This document shows positions 1-5,432 of a stretch of DNA of 6,254 bases, in pieces (positions within the stretch are counted from its first letter, which is position 1; every line of letters starts with the position of its first letter). The DNA is from an uncultured Carnobacterium sp. (GTDB lineage Bacteria; Bacillota; Bacilli; Lactobacillales; Aerococcaceae). The stretch is from contig CALALK010000314.1 of the NCBI GenBank assembly GCA_937923125.1, positions 1-6,254 of the forward strand. The letters run 5' to 3'. The notes beneath the pieces are model-generated. The model was not told the origin of the DNA and made no database searches. It was given only the letters and a program-made list of their open reading frames with translations. A program made the translations under genes and the position numbers.

Positions 1-612
1 AAGATCATACGATCTCATGGCGAAGTCAGACTTGTTACTACAAACAATATTGAATACGCTTACGACAGCAGAAGCCATGAAGAAACTCAGGGAAAACAAC
101 AAATAGCGGAAACGGCCTCCACTTTCTTAACGGATAATCAATCGATTTTTATCGATAGTTCATCTACGTGTGCCGCGCTCGCACCTCACTTAGGAACTCT
201 TCAAAATTTACGTGTCATTACCAACGGGATTGAAATCGCACGTAGATTGAACAATTATGAAAATATTACTCTATTCTTTTGCGGAGGACATATCGGTTAT
301 GGAACAAACTCGGCTTTGGGAGACTTTGCAACGAGTTTTATCAATAACTTCCATGCAGATATTTGCTTTATGAGTTGTCGAGGTCTCGACCGTTTTGCTG
401 CTTATGAGGCCAATCATAGTCAGGCCCTCTTTAAGCAACAGATGATTGCGAATTCCGATGTCGCCGTACTACTTGCGGATCACTCGAAATTCAATACGAG
501 TCATTACTTTAAACTATCGAATTACAATGCGATTGATTACATCGTAACCAATCAAGCTCCTGTCGAATCATTCCAAGATACGGTAGGCGCTCAATGCGAA
601 ATTCTTTGGTAG
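1..612 (+). CDS. DeoR-family transcriptional regulator, C-terminal part (5' end outside window)
   Basis: The reading frame is open from the first base and ends at TAG 610-612, giving 203 visible residues. DeoR-family repressors are usually about 250 residues, so roughly the first 50, including the winged helix-turn-helix, lie upstream. What is visible matches the DeoR effector-binding (sugar-phosphate sensor) domain: a DSSST phosphate-loop-like motif (bases 154-168), ITN (217-225) after a beta strand, a Gly-Gly pair (283-288), and the late DHSKF element (478-492) followed by a strand ending in IVTN. A TTG at 247 could be mistaken for a start, but it lies inside the fold, has no ribosome binding site, and the frame continues well upstream. 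Family members sense phosphorylated sugars and repress nearby sugar-use operons; the effector and targets cannot be deduced here. No sugar gene follows, so any regulated operon is probably upstream or elsewhere. Family assignment is secure; specific role unknown. Confidence 0.9.
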   Translation, partial: KIIRSHGEVRLVTTNNIEYAYDSRSHEETQGKQQIAETASTFLTDNQSIFIDSSSTCAALAPHLGTLQNLRVITNGIEIARRLNNYENITLFFCGGHIGYGTNSALGDFATSFINNFHADICFMSCRGLDRFAAYEANHSQALFKQQMIANSDVAVLLADHSKFNTSHYFKLSNYNAIDYIVTNQAPVESFQDTVGAQCEILW

Positions 613-636
613 ATGATTAAGGTTAGGGGAAAATAA

Positions 637-717
637 GTGAATTTTATTGAACATTTTATATGGACAGCTGACATAAATTCAGCACCCATATTGATACATA
701 TTTTCACCGCCTTTTGA
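637..717 (+). CDS. possible 26-residue ORF after the DeoR gene (weak candidate)
   Basis: A GTG at 637 is preceded by AGGGGA (625-630) at a good 6-base spacing and opens a 26-codon frame ending at TGA 715-717. The predicted peptide begins MNFIEHFIW and is mostly hydrophobic towards its C-terminus (ILIHIFTAF). It starts 24 bases after the DeoR stop on the same strand, so it could be co-transcribed. I recognise no family. It could be a small membrane peptide, the remnant of a longer gene, or chance. The main support is the ribosome binding site; an imperfect hairpin lies within the frame. Confidence 0.2.
   Translation: MNFIEHFIWTADINSAPILIHIFTAF
658..691. repeat. imperfect inverted repeat (hairpin) in the DeoR-pepF intergenic region
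   Basis: ATATGG (658-663) pairs with CCATAT (686-691), and GCTGA (667-671) pairs with TCAGC (679-683). The two helices are separated by a small ACA/AC internal loop, and the apical loop is 7 bases. No T-run follows directly, so it is not a standard terminator. It could be an RNA structure protecting the 3' end of the DeoR transcript, a decayed terminator, or a two-fold protein-binding site. Only the pairing is directly seen. Confidence 0.45.
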
Positions 718-731
718 TTCATAGTCACAAC

Positions 732-763
732 AAAAAAACGCACTACGATTGTAGCGCGTTTTT
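732..763 (-). terminator. Rho-independent terminator of pepF, possibly bidirectional
   Basis: Stem 734-746 / 751-763 encloses the loop GATT. The GC core is CGC-CTAC with its complement, flanked by an A7 run on the left (732-738) and a T5 run on the right. The single mismatch, A742 against C755 on the plus strand, becomes a G-U wobble in RNA read leftward, so the structure is best formed in the pepF transcript, where it also has the longer U-tract. It starts 12 bases past the pepF stop. The T5 on the right suggests it could also stop rightward transcription from the DeoR gene. Confidence 0.88.
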
Positions 764-774
764 GTTTATTATGA

Positions 775-2583
775 TTATGCTTTTAATTCTGCTGTTAAGC
801 TTTCTAATTGGTCTACTAAATGTCCAACGTAAGCAATCGCTTGTTTCAATGGTTCATCTGTTGAAACATCGCAACCCGCATGAATCGCTAAATCTTTAGC
901 AGACATGCTTCCACCTTTAGATAATGTATCTAACCACACTTTTGCGTGTTCAGGATGTTCTTCGATTTGGTTGGCAATCGCAGTCCCAATTGTTAGACCT
1001 GCTGAATACGTATATGGATATAATCCCATGTAATAGTGAGGTTGACGCATCCAAGTTAACTCTGCCCCTTCGTTTACAACAAGGCTATCGCCGAAGAATT
1101 CTTGCATCACTTCTTTTTTCACGTTTGATAATACATCCGCGTTCAACATCTCGTTATTATCAATCATTTTATAAATACGATCTTGGTATACAGCTTCCAT
1201 ATAGTGCGTTACCATGTTGTGGAAGTACGTACGGCTAATCATATTGCTGATGACCCAACGTTTGAAACGAGCGTCTGTACTTGTTTTAAGTAAGTAATTT
1301 GAAACAATCACTTCATTACATGTTGAAGGAGCTTCAACGAAGTATAATGAACATTCATTGTTTAAAATCGATTGGTGTTTACCTGTTGACATGAAGTGGT
1401 ATGCATGTCCTAATTCGTGCGCTAACACGAATACTTCGTTCATTTTACCAGTCCATGATAATAGGATAAATCCAGCAACGTTAGGAACAGTCGCACAGAA
1501 TCCACCAGTGCTCTTACCAATATTTTGTGGGAAGTCTGTCCAGCGTTTGTCATAACTTTCGTCAATCATCGCTTTGTAGTCTTCGCCAAGAATACCTAGA
1601 GCTTTCTTCAAGTACTCACGAGATTCTTCAATCGTCATATCCACTTCGAAATCTGGATCCAAGTTGATTTTTGCATCCATGAATTGCATATCAGAAATGC
1701 CGTGTTCTTTCGCTAATAATTTGATATAGCGTTGCATATGAGGAGCTAGGTCTGTCATCAGCATACGAATTTGACGGTCGTATAATTCACGGTCTCCATC
1801 TTGTTCGTCTAATAAATAGTCAATGACACTATCATAACCACGCATTGTTGCCATCATTTTTTCTTTCTTCAATTGAGAAATATATTCATTAGCAACTGTA
1901 TTTTTATAGGCGTTCAATGTTTTGTAGAAGCTCTTAGCCGCACCACGACGTACTTCTTTATCAGGATCCATTTCATGTAAGTTTTCGTATAATACGAAGC
2001 TGTTTTCAAGTGTCTTGCCATTTGCTTCAAATGACTCGAATTGCATATCTTCGTGTTTTGTTACTTCATATAATTGGTAGAAACCTGGTAAGCTACTTAA
2101 GTTTGATAACACTTGTTCTGCATCTTTAGAAAGCGTATGTTTCTTTTGACGAATCACTTTTTCAACAAAATATGCTAAATCTGGTCTCTTTTCTGACACG
2201 AATTGGTTTAAGAAGGCTTCGTCTAATGAAATGATTTCTGTCATTACAAAGCTCATGTTTTCCGCATAGGATACGCTCACTGCTTCAAACGCTGTGGCAT
2301 TTTCAACCACTTTTGGATTCAAACGGTCAACTGTCATTGGTAATTCCGCATAATGAGAAGCACGATACACTGCTAATTCAATCGCTTCATATCTGCGAAT
2401 CGCTTCATCTAATACTTCTAAGTCTCCTAAGTTGTTTTCGTATTTTTCTTTGAAAGCTTTCATTTCTTTCTTTAAGTTGTCCAACTCTGCATAAAATGCT
2501 TCGTCGCTTGGATAAAGTAAAGTCATGTCCCATGTAATAGAAGGATCTACTTCACTTCTTGGTACTAATTTAATTTCAGCCAT
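775..2583 (-). CDS. pepF: oligoendopeptidase F (M3B family zinc metallopeptidase)
   Basis: A complete 602-residue cytoplasmic zinc peptidase that cleaves short oligopeptides internally, supporting peptide turnover and use of imported peptides. The M3 zinc site is intact: HELGH at residues 389-393 (zinc ligands H389 and H393, catalytic E390) and the third ligand E417 in FVEAPS. Conserved H516 is followed by a tyrosine-rich stretch (Y517, Y522, Y524, Y526) of the kind that binds substrate in this family. The N-terminal half is helical, as in PepF N-terminal domains, and the length is normal (about 600). The start is taken at ATG 2583 because AAGGAG lies 7 bases upstream. The frame could be extended 12 codons to 2619, but that would run through the ribosome binding site and the -10 box. 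No signal peptide is seen. The gene is monocistronic, divergent from the amidohydrolase gene, with its own terminator. No missing key residue. Confidence 0.97.
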   Translation of the reverse strand: MAEIKLVPRSEVDPSITWDMTLLYPSDEAFYAELDNLKKEMKAFKEKYENNLGDLEVLDEAIRRYEAIELAVYRASHYAELPMTVDRLNPKVVENATAFEAVSVSYAENMSFVMTEIISLDEAFLNQFVSEKRPDLAYFVEKVIRQKKHTLSKDAEQVLSNLSSLPGFYQLYEVTKHEDMQFESFEANGKTLENSFVLYENLHEMDPDKEVRRGAAKSFYKTLNAYKNTVANEYISQLKKEKMMATMRGYDSVIDYLLDEQDGDRELYDRQIRMLMTDLAPHMQRYIKLLAKEHGISDMQFMDAKINLDPDFEVDMTIEESREYLKKALGILGEDYKAMIDESYDKRWTDFPQNIGKSTGGFCATVPNVAGFILLSWTGKMNEVFVLAHELGHAYHFMSTGKHQSILNNECSLYFVEAPSTCNEVIVSNYLLKTSTDARFKRWVISNMISRTYFHNMVTHYMEAVYQDRIYKMIDNNEMLNADVLSNVKKEVMQEFFGDSLVVNEGAELTWMRQPHYYMGLYPYTYSAGLTIGTAIANQIEEHPEHAKVWLDTLSKGGSMSAKDLAIHAGCDVSTDEPLKQAIAYVGHLVDQLESLTAELKA

Positions 2584-2610
2584 AATGTCACTCCTTTTCA
2601 GATAGTATCC

Positions 2611-2639
2611 ATTATACACAATCTCCGGCTCGTTTGCTA
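2611..2639 (-). promoter_or_regulatory. predicted pepF promoter
   Basis: Reading leftward, a perfect TATAAT lies at 2616-2611 with a weak -35 (TAGCAA, 2639-2634, 3 of 6 matches) at a 17-base spacing. Transcription would begin near 2604, giving a leader of about 20 bases containing the AAGGAG ribosome binding site. This position also argues against a translation start at 2619. It overlaps the opposite-strand promoter. Confidence 0.65.
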
Positions 2640-2643
2640 TACT
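2615..2643 (+). promoter_or_regulatory. predicted promoter of the N-formylglutamate amidohydrolase gene
   Basis: Reading rightward, an extended -10, TGC followed by TATACT (2635-2643), has TACACA (2615-2620, 4 of 6 matches to TTGACA) 17 bases upstream. Transcription would begin near 2650, about 26 bases before the GTG start. Its -35 overlaps the pepF -10 and its -10 overlaps the pepF -35. Confidence 0.65.
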
Positions 2644-2675
2644 AGGAATATTGAAATACGAAAGAAGGTGCCCCA

Positions 2676-3392
2676 GTGCAAGTCATTCACAAACATTCAA
2701 ATTCTCCACTTGTGATTTCTATTCCTCATAGTGGGACGGATATTCCACAAGACATTGCCCCACTTTGTAATCGGGCATCTAAGCATGAGCATACGGACTG
2801 GGCTCTTCCAGAACTTGTGGCCCCGCTTTTGGAGACGACTCTAGTAGCCACTGTTTCTCGATATATTGTAGATGTGAATCGTTTTAAACCACGCACAGGA
2901 AAAGCAACTCAACCAATCATTCCAAGAACAGATGAACTAGGACATCAGCTATTTTACAACTATCCGTCCAAGCAAAAACAAGCGGACTGGTTGAAACGGT
3001 ATTACACGCCCTACTATCACCACTTAGAGAGTTTGTTTCATCAAAAATTAGAGCAATATTCCAAAGTGCTATTGATTGATTTGCATAGCTATGATGACAA
3101 ACTTTTTCAAACAAGCGACATTATTATAGGGACGCGTAGGAAACAAACCCTTAGCGAAGAGCTTCTGGAGCAACTCCAAACTCTCTTCCACCAAGAAGGC
3201 TTCTCCACTCGAGTAGATACTCCTTTTGCAGGTGGTAATATTATCGCGACCTTTGGAAAACATCCAAGCATTGAAGCTGTTCAAATTGAAGTACCGTACT
3301 CTCTTTATCTTGAAGGACACTCACTTCACACAGAGCGTTCCACTACTCTACAAAAACAATTACAACATATTTTTCAAAAAGTTCGGATGTAA
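2676..3392 (+). CDS. N-formylglutamate amidohydrolase family protein
   Basis: A 238-residue predicted cytoplasmic hydrolase of the FGase family (Pfam PF05013). Characterised members release formate from N-formyl-glutamate at the end of one histidine-degradation route. Family features visible: IPHSG at 16-20, D41, SRYIVDVNR at 61-69 (matching R-x-x-x-D-x-N-R), IDLHS at 134-138, a GG pair at 186-187, and QIEVPYSLYL near 203-212. H18, D41, D66, D135, H137 and E205 are candidate metal or catalytic residues by conservation. Translation starts at GTG 2676, preceded by AGAAGGTG (2663-2670) at a short 5-base gap. It is transcribed alone: pepF diverges to its left and a terminator overlaps its stop codon. 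No histidine-degradation gene is in the window, so the substrate may be another N-acylated amino acid or peptide; this is inference. Family call strong, exact substrate uncertain. Confidence 0.9.
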   Translation: MQVIHKHSNSPLVISIPHSGTDIPQDIAPLCNRASKHEHTDWALPELVAPLLETTLVATVSRYIVDVNRFKPRTGKATQPIIPRTDELGHQLFYNYPSKQKQADWLKRYYTPYYHHLESLFHQKLEQYSKVLLIDLHSYDDKLFQTSDIIIGTRRKQTLSEELLEQLQTLFHQEGFSTRVDTPFAGGNIIATFGKHPSIEAVQIEVPYSLYLEGHSLHTERSTTLQKQLQHIFQKVRM

Positions 3393-3430
3393 CATTTTTG
3401 TGACGTAACAAAAATGTTACATCTTCTTTT
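3386..3430 (+). terminator. Rho-independent terminator of the amidohydrolase gene, overlapping its stop codon
   Basis: A perfect 16-bp stem, 3386-3401 with 3408-3423, encloses the six-base loop GACGTA and is followed by a T-rich tail (TTCTTTT, 3424-3430). The left arm contains the last codon ATG (3387-3389) and the TAA stop (3390-3392) of the upstream gene. The stem is AT-rich, unusual for a terminator, but long and uninterrupted. The palindrome also repeats GTAACA/TGTTAC three times (3389, 3405, 3415), so a protein-binding role is an alternative. Confidence 0.75.
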
Positions 3431-3434
3431 ATGC

Positions 3435-3472
3435 AAAAAACACCTTGAACGATTCATCCGTCCAAGGTGTTT
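3435..3472 (-). terminator. Rho-independent terminator of the small membrane-protein gene (and the clc unit)
   Basis: Stem AAACACCTTG (3438-3447) pairs with CAAGGTGTTT (3463-3472), extended inward by ACG/CGT (3449-3451 / 3459-3461) past one A-C mismatch (3448/3462) that becomes a G-U wobble in leftward RNA. The A6 run at 3435-3440 gives the U-tract on the leftward transcript. It lies 6 bases past the stop of the small gene and faces the rightward terminator beside it. Confidence 0.88.
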
Positions 3473-3478
3473 GTCATT

Positions 3479-3739
3479 TTAATTTGATTTTTCTTGCAAT
3501 TGTTTAATTTGTTCTTCCAATTGCTTAATTCGTTCCTCTTGTTCATCGATTTGTTCTTGCATCTTAATAATCTGCTCTTGTCGACTTTCCGCAGGCTTCT
3601 TCGTTGATTGTGCGAAACTACGATAAATGAATACAGCCACAAATAAAATCACAACAGTAAGGATAATAAATACCCATGCTTGATTTCTTCTTACGTATCG
3701 ATTGATATTTCTCTTTAATTCATTTCTTTGTCCGCTCAT
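3479..3739 (-). CDS. small single-pass membrane protein with C-terminal coiled coil, function unknown
   Basis: An 86-residue protein that I do not recognise as a named family. Residues 1-20 are basic (K9, R10, R14, R17, R18), residues about 22-40 form one hydrophobic helix (WVFIILTVVILFVAVFIY), and residues 54-84 are rich in Q, E and K. The positive-inside rule predicts N-terminus in the cytoplasm and coiled coil outside. The tail has a regular heptad: I57, M60, I64, Q67, I71, L74, I78, L81, spaced 3-4-3-4, so it probably self-associates or binds a partner. The frame can extend to a GTG at 3748, but that GTG lies inside the AGAGGTGAT ribosome binding site, so ATG 3739 (spacing about 6) is chosen. 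It lies 49 bases after the clc stop on the same strand with no terminator between, so co-transcription is likely, although an extended -10 also precedes it. Shape resembles small divisome or accessory proteins, but no homology is claimed. Confidence 0.85.
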   Translation of the reverse strand: MSGQRNELKRNINRYVRRNQAWVFIILTVVILFVAVFIYRSFAQSTKKPAESRQEQIIKMQEQIDEQEERIKQLEEQIKQLQEKSN

Positions 3740-3762
3740 CAATATCACCTCTTTGTTTTCTC

Positions 3763-3771
3763 AGTATACCA
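3763..3771 (-). promoter_or_regulatory. predicted extended -10 promoter of the small membrane-protein gene
   Basis: Reading leftward, TGG directly followed by TATACT (3771-3763) forms an extended -10. The -35 at 17 bases (TAGAGT) matches only 3 of 6 positions and overlaps the clc stop codon. The leader would be about 17 bases and hold the ribosome binding site. It could allow expression independent of clc. Confidence 0.5.
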
Positions 3772-3788
3772 TTTCTTGTGAAATAACT

Positions 3789-5342
3789 CTAGGGAGCTGT
3801 CACAAGATGCGTCATTTCTTCATTCATCTTGCCTACCATTCCCTCATCACAAACAACGATTAAAATATCCCCGCTGCGAAGAATGGTATCTCCACGTGCA
3901 ATAATTTCTTTGGCCCCACGTCGTACTGCTGCAATAATCATTTGTTGTGGCCATTCAATATCTCGAATCGCTTTTTCAACAAGAGGGCTATCCACCATGA
4001 TAGGCACTTCGAAAGTTGTTCGCTCTCCTTTTGTATCTGTTGAATGTTCTTTATCTAAACGTTCTGCTAATACTTCATAAATTGGATCCATCTTCAAGAA
4101 ATCCGCCACAATATAAGCCACTAATGTACAAATTCCAAGCGGCATTAATTGGTTCAATCCACCTACCATTTCTGTTACAAGTAGTAAGGCTGTTAGTGGA
4201 GCTTTCCCAATGGCTGCAAAGTACCCTGCCATCGCAAAGAATACAAAGCTGACACGTACGCTTGGATCAACACCTAAGAAATCAATTAAGAATTCTGCAT
4301 AGGCTAATCCAAGAAGCGCTCCAAGAGAAAGGATTGGTAAGAAGATTCCACCAGGAAGTCCTGTTCCGTATGAAATCATTGAGTAGACAAAACGAATCAC
4401 AAATAAGCCGACTAAAAATTGAACGGTGTGATTTTCTTTAACGAGTGCTAATACTAACTCCCCACCGCCCCCTAAAACATGTGGATTCCATATTCCAAGA
4501 GGAATAATCAACATGAAGGCAATAATGCAGTAATTATAAGGTGCCACTTTCGGGAATAGTTTCTTATAAATTTTTGGTAATGCTAGTGTTAAACGATGAT
4601 AGGCTAATCCGAAAATTGCAAGAAAAATTCCAAGTAGGACAACATATCCATAATATTCCATCGGGAAACGTTGGTCATTCCCAAGGTTTAGCGAAGGATG
4701 CGTCCCAAAGACATTTAATGAAATAAAGTTGGCCACAATCGCTGCTGTCAGAGTCGTCACTGCTACAAGTGGGCTGAAGGTATGATGTACTTCTTCCAAT
4801 ACAAACATCAATCCTGCAATCGGCGCATTAAACGCTGCAGCAAGCCCCGCTCCGGCACCACTAGAAATAAAGACATTCTTTTGTACACGGTTCGCCTTAA
4901 GAGTTTCCGCAACTCCTTGCCCTACAGAAGCCCCCAACTGGATGGATGGACCTTCTCGACCGAGTAAGAGTCCAGATCCAATCGAAATGGCACCACCGAC
5001 GAATTTCTTCCAGCAGACAGACCACCAATTCATGTCCATCTTTCCTTGAAGTTGCAATTCTACTTGTGGAATCCCACTTCCTTTAATATCCGGATCACTC
5101 TTGACGATTTGTCCTAAAATAAGTCCCATCACAATACTAAAAAGAATCCAAGCTGGAATCCATTGCGGTTGTTCTCTTAAAAACGAATAGACATTTACTA
5201 CTTGTTCTAAAATAAAACCAATCATATATCGAAATAAACTAACCGCGCTTCCTGCCAGAACACCAATCAAGGCACCAACGGCAATATACCCTGATTTTCG
5301 ATATCTTCTCGGGTTCAACTGACTCAAAAACTCCACTGACAC
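3789..5342 (-). CDS. ClC-family chloride/proton transporter with C-terminal RCK_C (TrkA_C) domain
   Basis: A 517-residue polytopic membrane protein. ClC signature regions are all present: GSGIP (88-92, chloride-binding S89), GREGP (128-132, gating glutamate E130), FNAP followed by a Glu pair (E183/E184, E184 aligning with the internal proton glutamate E203 of E. coli ClcA), GGIFLP (331-336, pore F334), and PIY (Y422, equivalent of pore Y445). Keeping both glutamates suggests a 2Cl-/H+ antiporter rather than a channel; GSGIP fits chloride rather than the fluoride-specific branch. Residues about 440-515 form an RCK_C/TrkA_C-like ligand-binding domain (IAAVRRG, RSGDIL) on the cytoplasmic side instead of CBS domains. 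Starts are ambiguous: GTG 5342 is listed, but AAAGGA (5351-5346) is only 3 bases before it and 9 bases before the in-frame GTG at 5336 (residue 3), which may be the true start. Likely role is ion, pH or acid-stress homeostasis (family knowledge). No key residue is missing. Confidence 0.95.
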   Translation of the reverse strand: MSVEFLSQLNPRRYRKSGYIAVGALIGVLAGSAVSLFRYMIGFILEQVVNVYSFLREQPQWIPAWILFSIVMGLILGQIVKSDPDIKGSGIPQVELQLQGKMDMNWWSVCWKKFVGGAISIGSGLLLGREGPSIQLGASVGQGVAETLKANRVQKNVFISSGAGAGLAAAFNAPIAGLMFVLEEVHHTFSPLVAVTTLTAAIVANFISLNVFGTHPSLNLGNDQRFPMEYYGYVVLLGIFLAIFGLAYHRLTLALPKIYKKLFPKVAPYNYCIIAFMLIIPLGIWNPHVLGGGGELVLALVKENHTVQFLVGLFVIRFVYSMISYGTGLPGGIFLPILSLGALLGLAYAEFLIDFLGVDPSVRVSFVFFAMAGYFAAIGKAPLTALLLVTEMVGGLNQLMPLGICTLVAYIVADFLKMDPIYEVLAERLDKEHSTDTKGERTTFEVPIMVDSPLVEKAIRDIEWPQQMIIAAVRRGAKEIIARGDTILRSGDILIVVCDEGMVGKMNEEMTHLVTAP

Positions 5343-5368
5343 TCATCCTTTACGTTTTATTCTCTTCC

Positions 5369-5377
5369 ATTATAACA
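5369..5377 (-). promoter_or_regulatory. predicted extended -10 promoter of clc
   Basis: Reading leftward, TGT followed by a perfect TATAAT (5377-5369) forms an extended -10 about 27 bases before the first GTG. No good -35 is seen at 16-18 bases, since that stretch is the T-run of the upstream terminator. The promoter sits directly after the ABC-operon terminator, so clc begins a new unit. Confidence 0.6.
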
Positions 5378-5389
5378 AAGTCTGCCCAT

Positions 5390-5426
5390 AAAAAAAGGAA
5401 GAAATGAAATTTCTTTCACTTCTTCC
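5390..5426 (-). terminator. Rho-independent terminator after the ABC ATPase gene
   Basis: GGAAGAA (5397-5403) pairs with TTCTTCC (5420-5426), and TGAAA (5405-5409) with TTTCA (5414-5418), around a TTTC loop. The one plus-strand mismatch, A5404/C5419, is a G-U wobble in leftward RNA. The A7 run at 5390-5396 becomes the U-tract. It lies 6 bases past the ATPase stop. T-rich sequence to the right (to about 5434) might allow weak rightward function, but no gene would use it. Confidence 0.85.
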
Positions 5427-5432
5427 GTTATT

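Noticed and set aside
247..612. A separate 121-residue gene starting at TTG 247
   Set aside because: The frame is open from base 1 and upstream residues complete the DeoR effector domain; there is no ribosome binding site before 247.
714..1555. Plus-strand open frames opposite the pepF coding region
   Set aside because: They lie antisense to a complete gene with an intact zinc site, lack good ribosome binding sites and resemble no protein family.
2584..2619. 12-codon N-terminal extension of PepF
   Set aside because: It would be encoded by the -10 box and the AAGGAG ribosome binding site that serves ATG 2583, and it does not look like a PepF N-terminus.
2917..3408. Open frames on both strands inside the amidohydrolase gene
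   Set aside because: Shadow frames of a gene with clear family motifs; no ribosome binding sites or recognisable domains.
3386..3472. Repeat pair or start of a CRISPR-like array formed by the two adjacent palindromes
   Set aside because: The two hairpins have unrelated sequences and each carries a U-tract for the gene next to it, which fits opposing terminators.
3740..3748. GTG start at 3748 for the small membrane protein
   Set aside because: The GTG is part of the AGAGGTGAT ribosome binding site of the ATG at 3739.
3829..4967. Plus-strand open frames opposite the clc gene
   Set aside because: Antisense shadows of a conserved membrane-protein gene; no independent evidence of coding.
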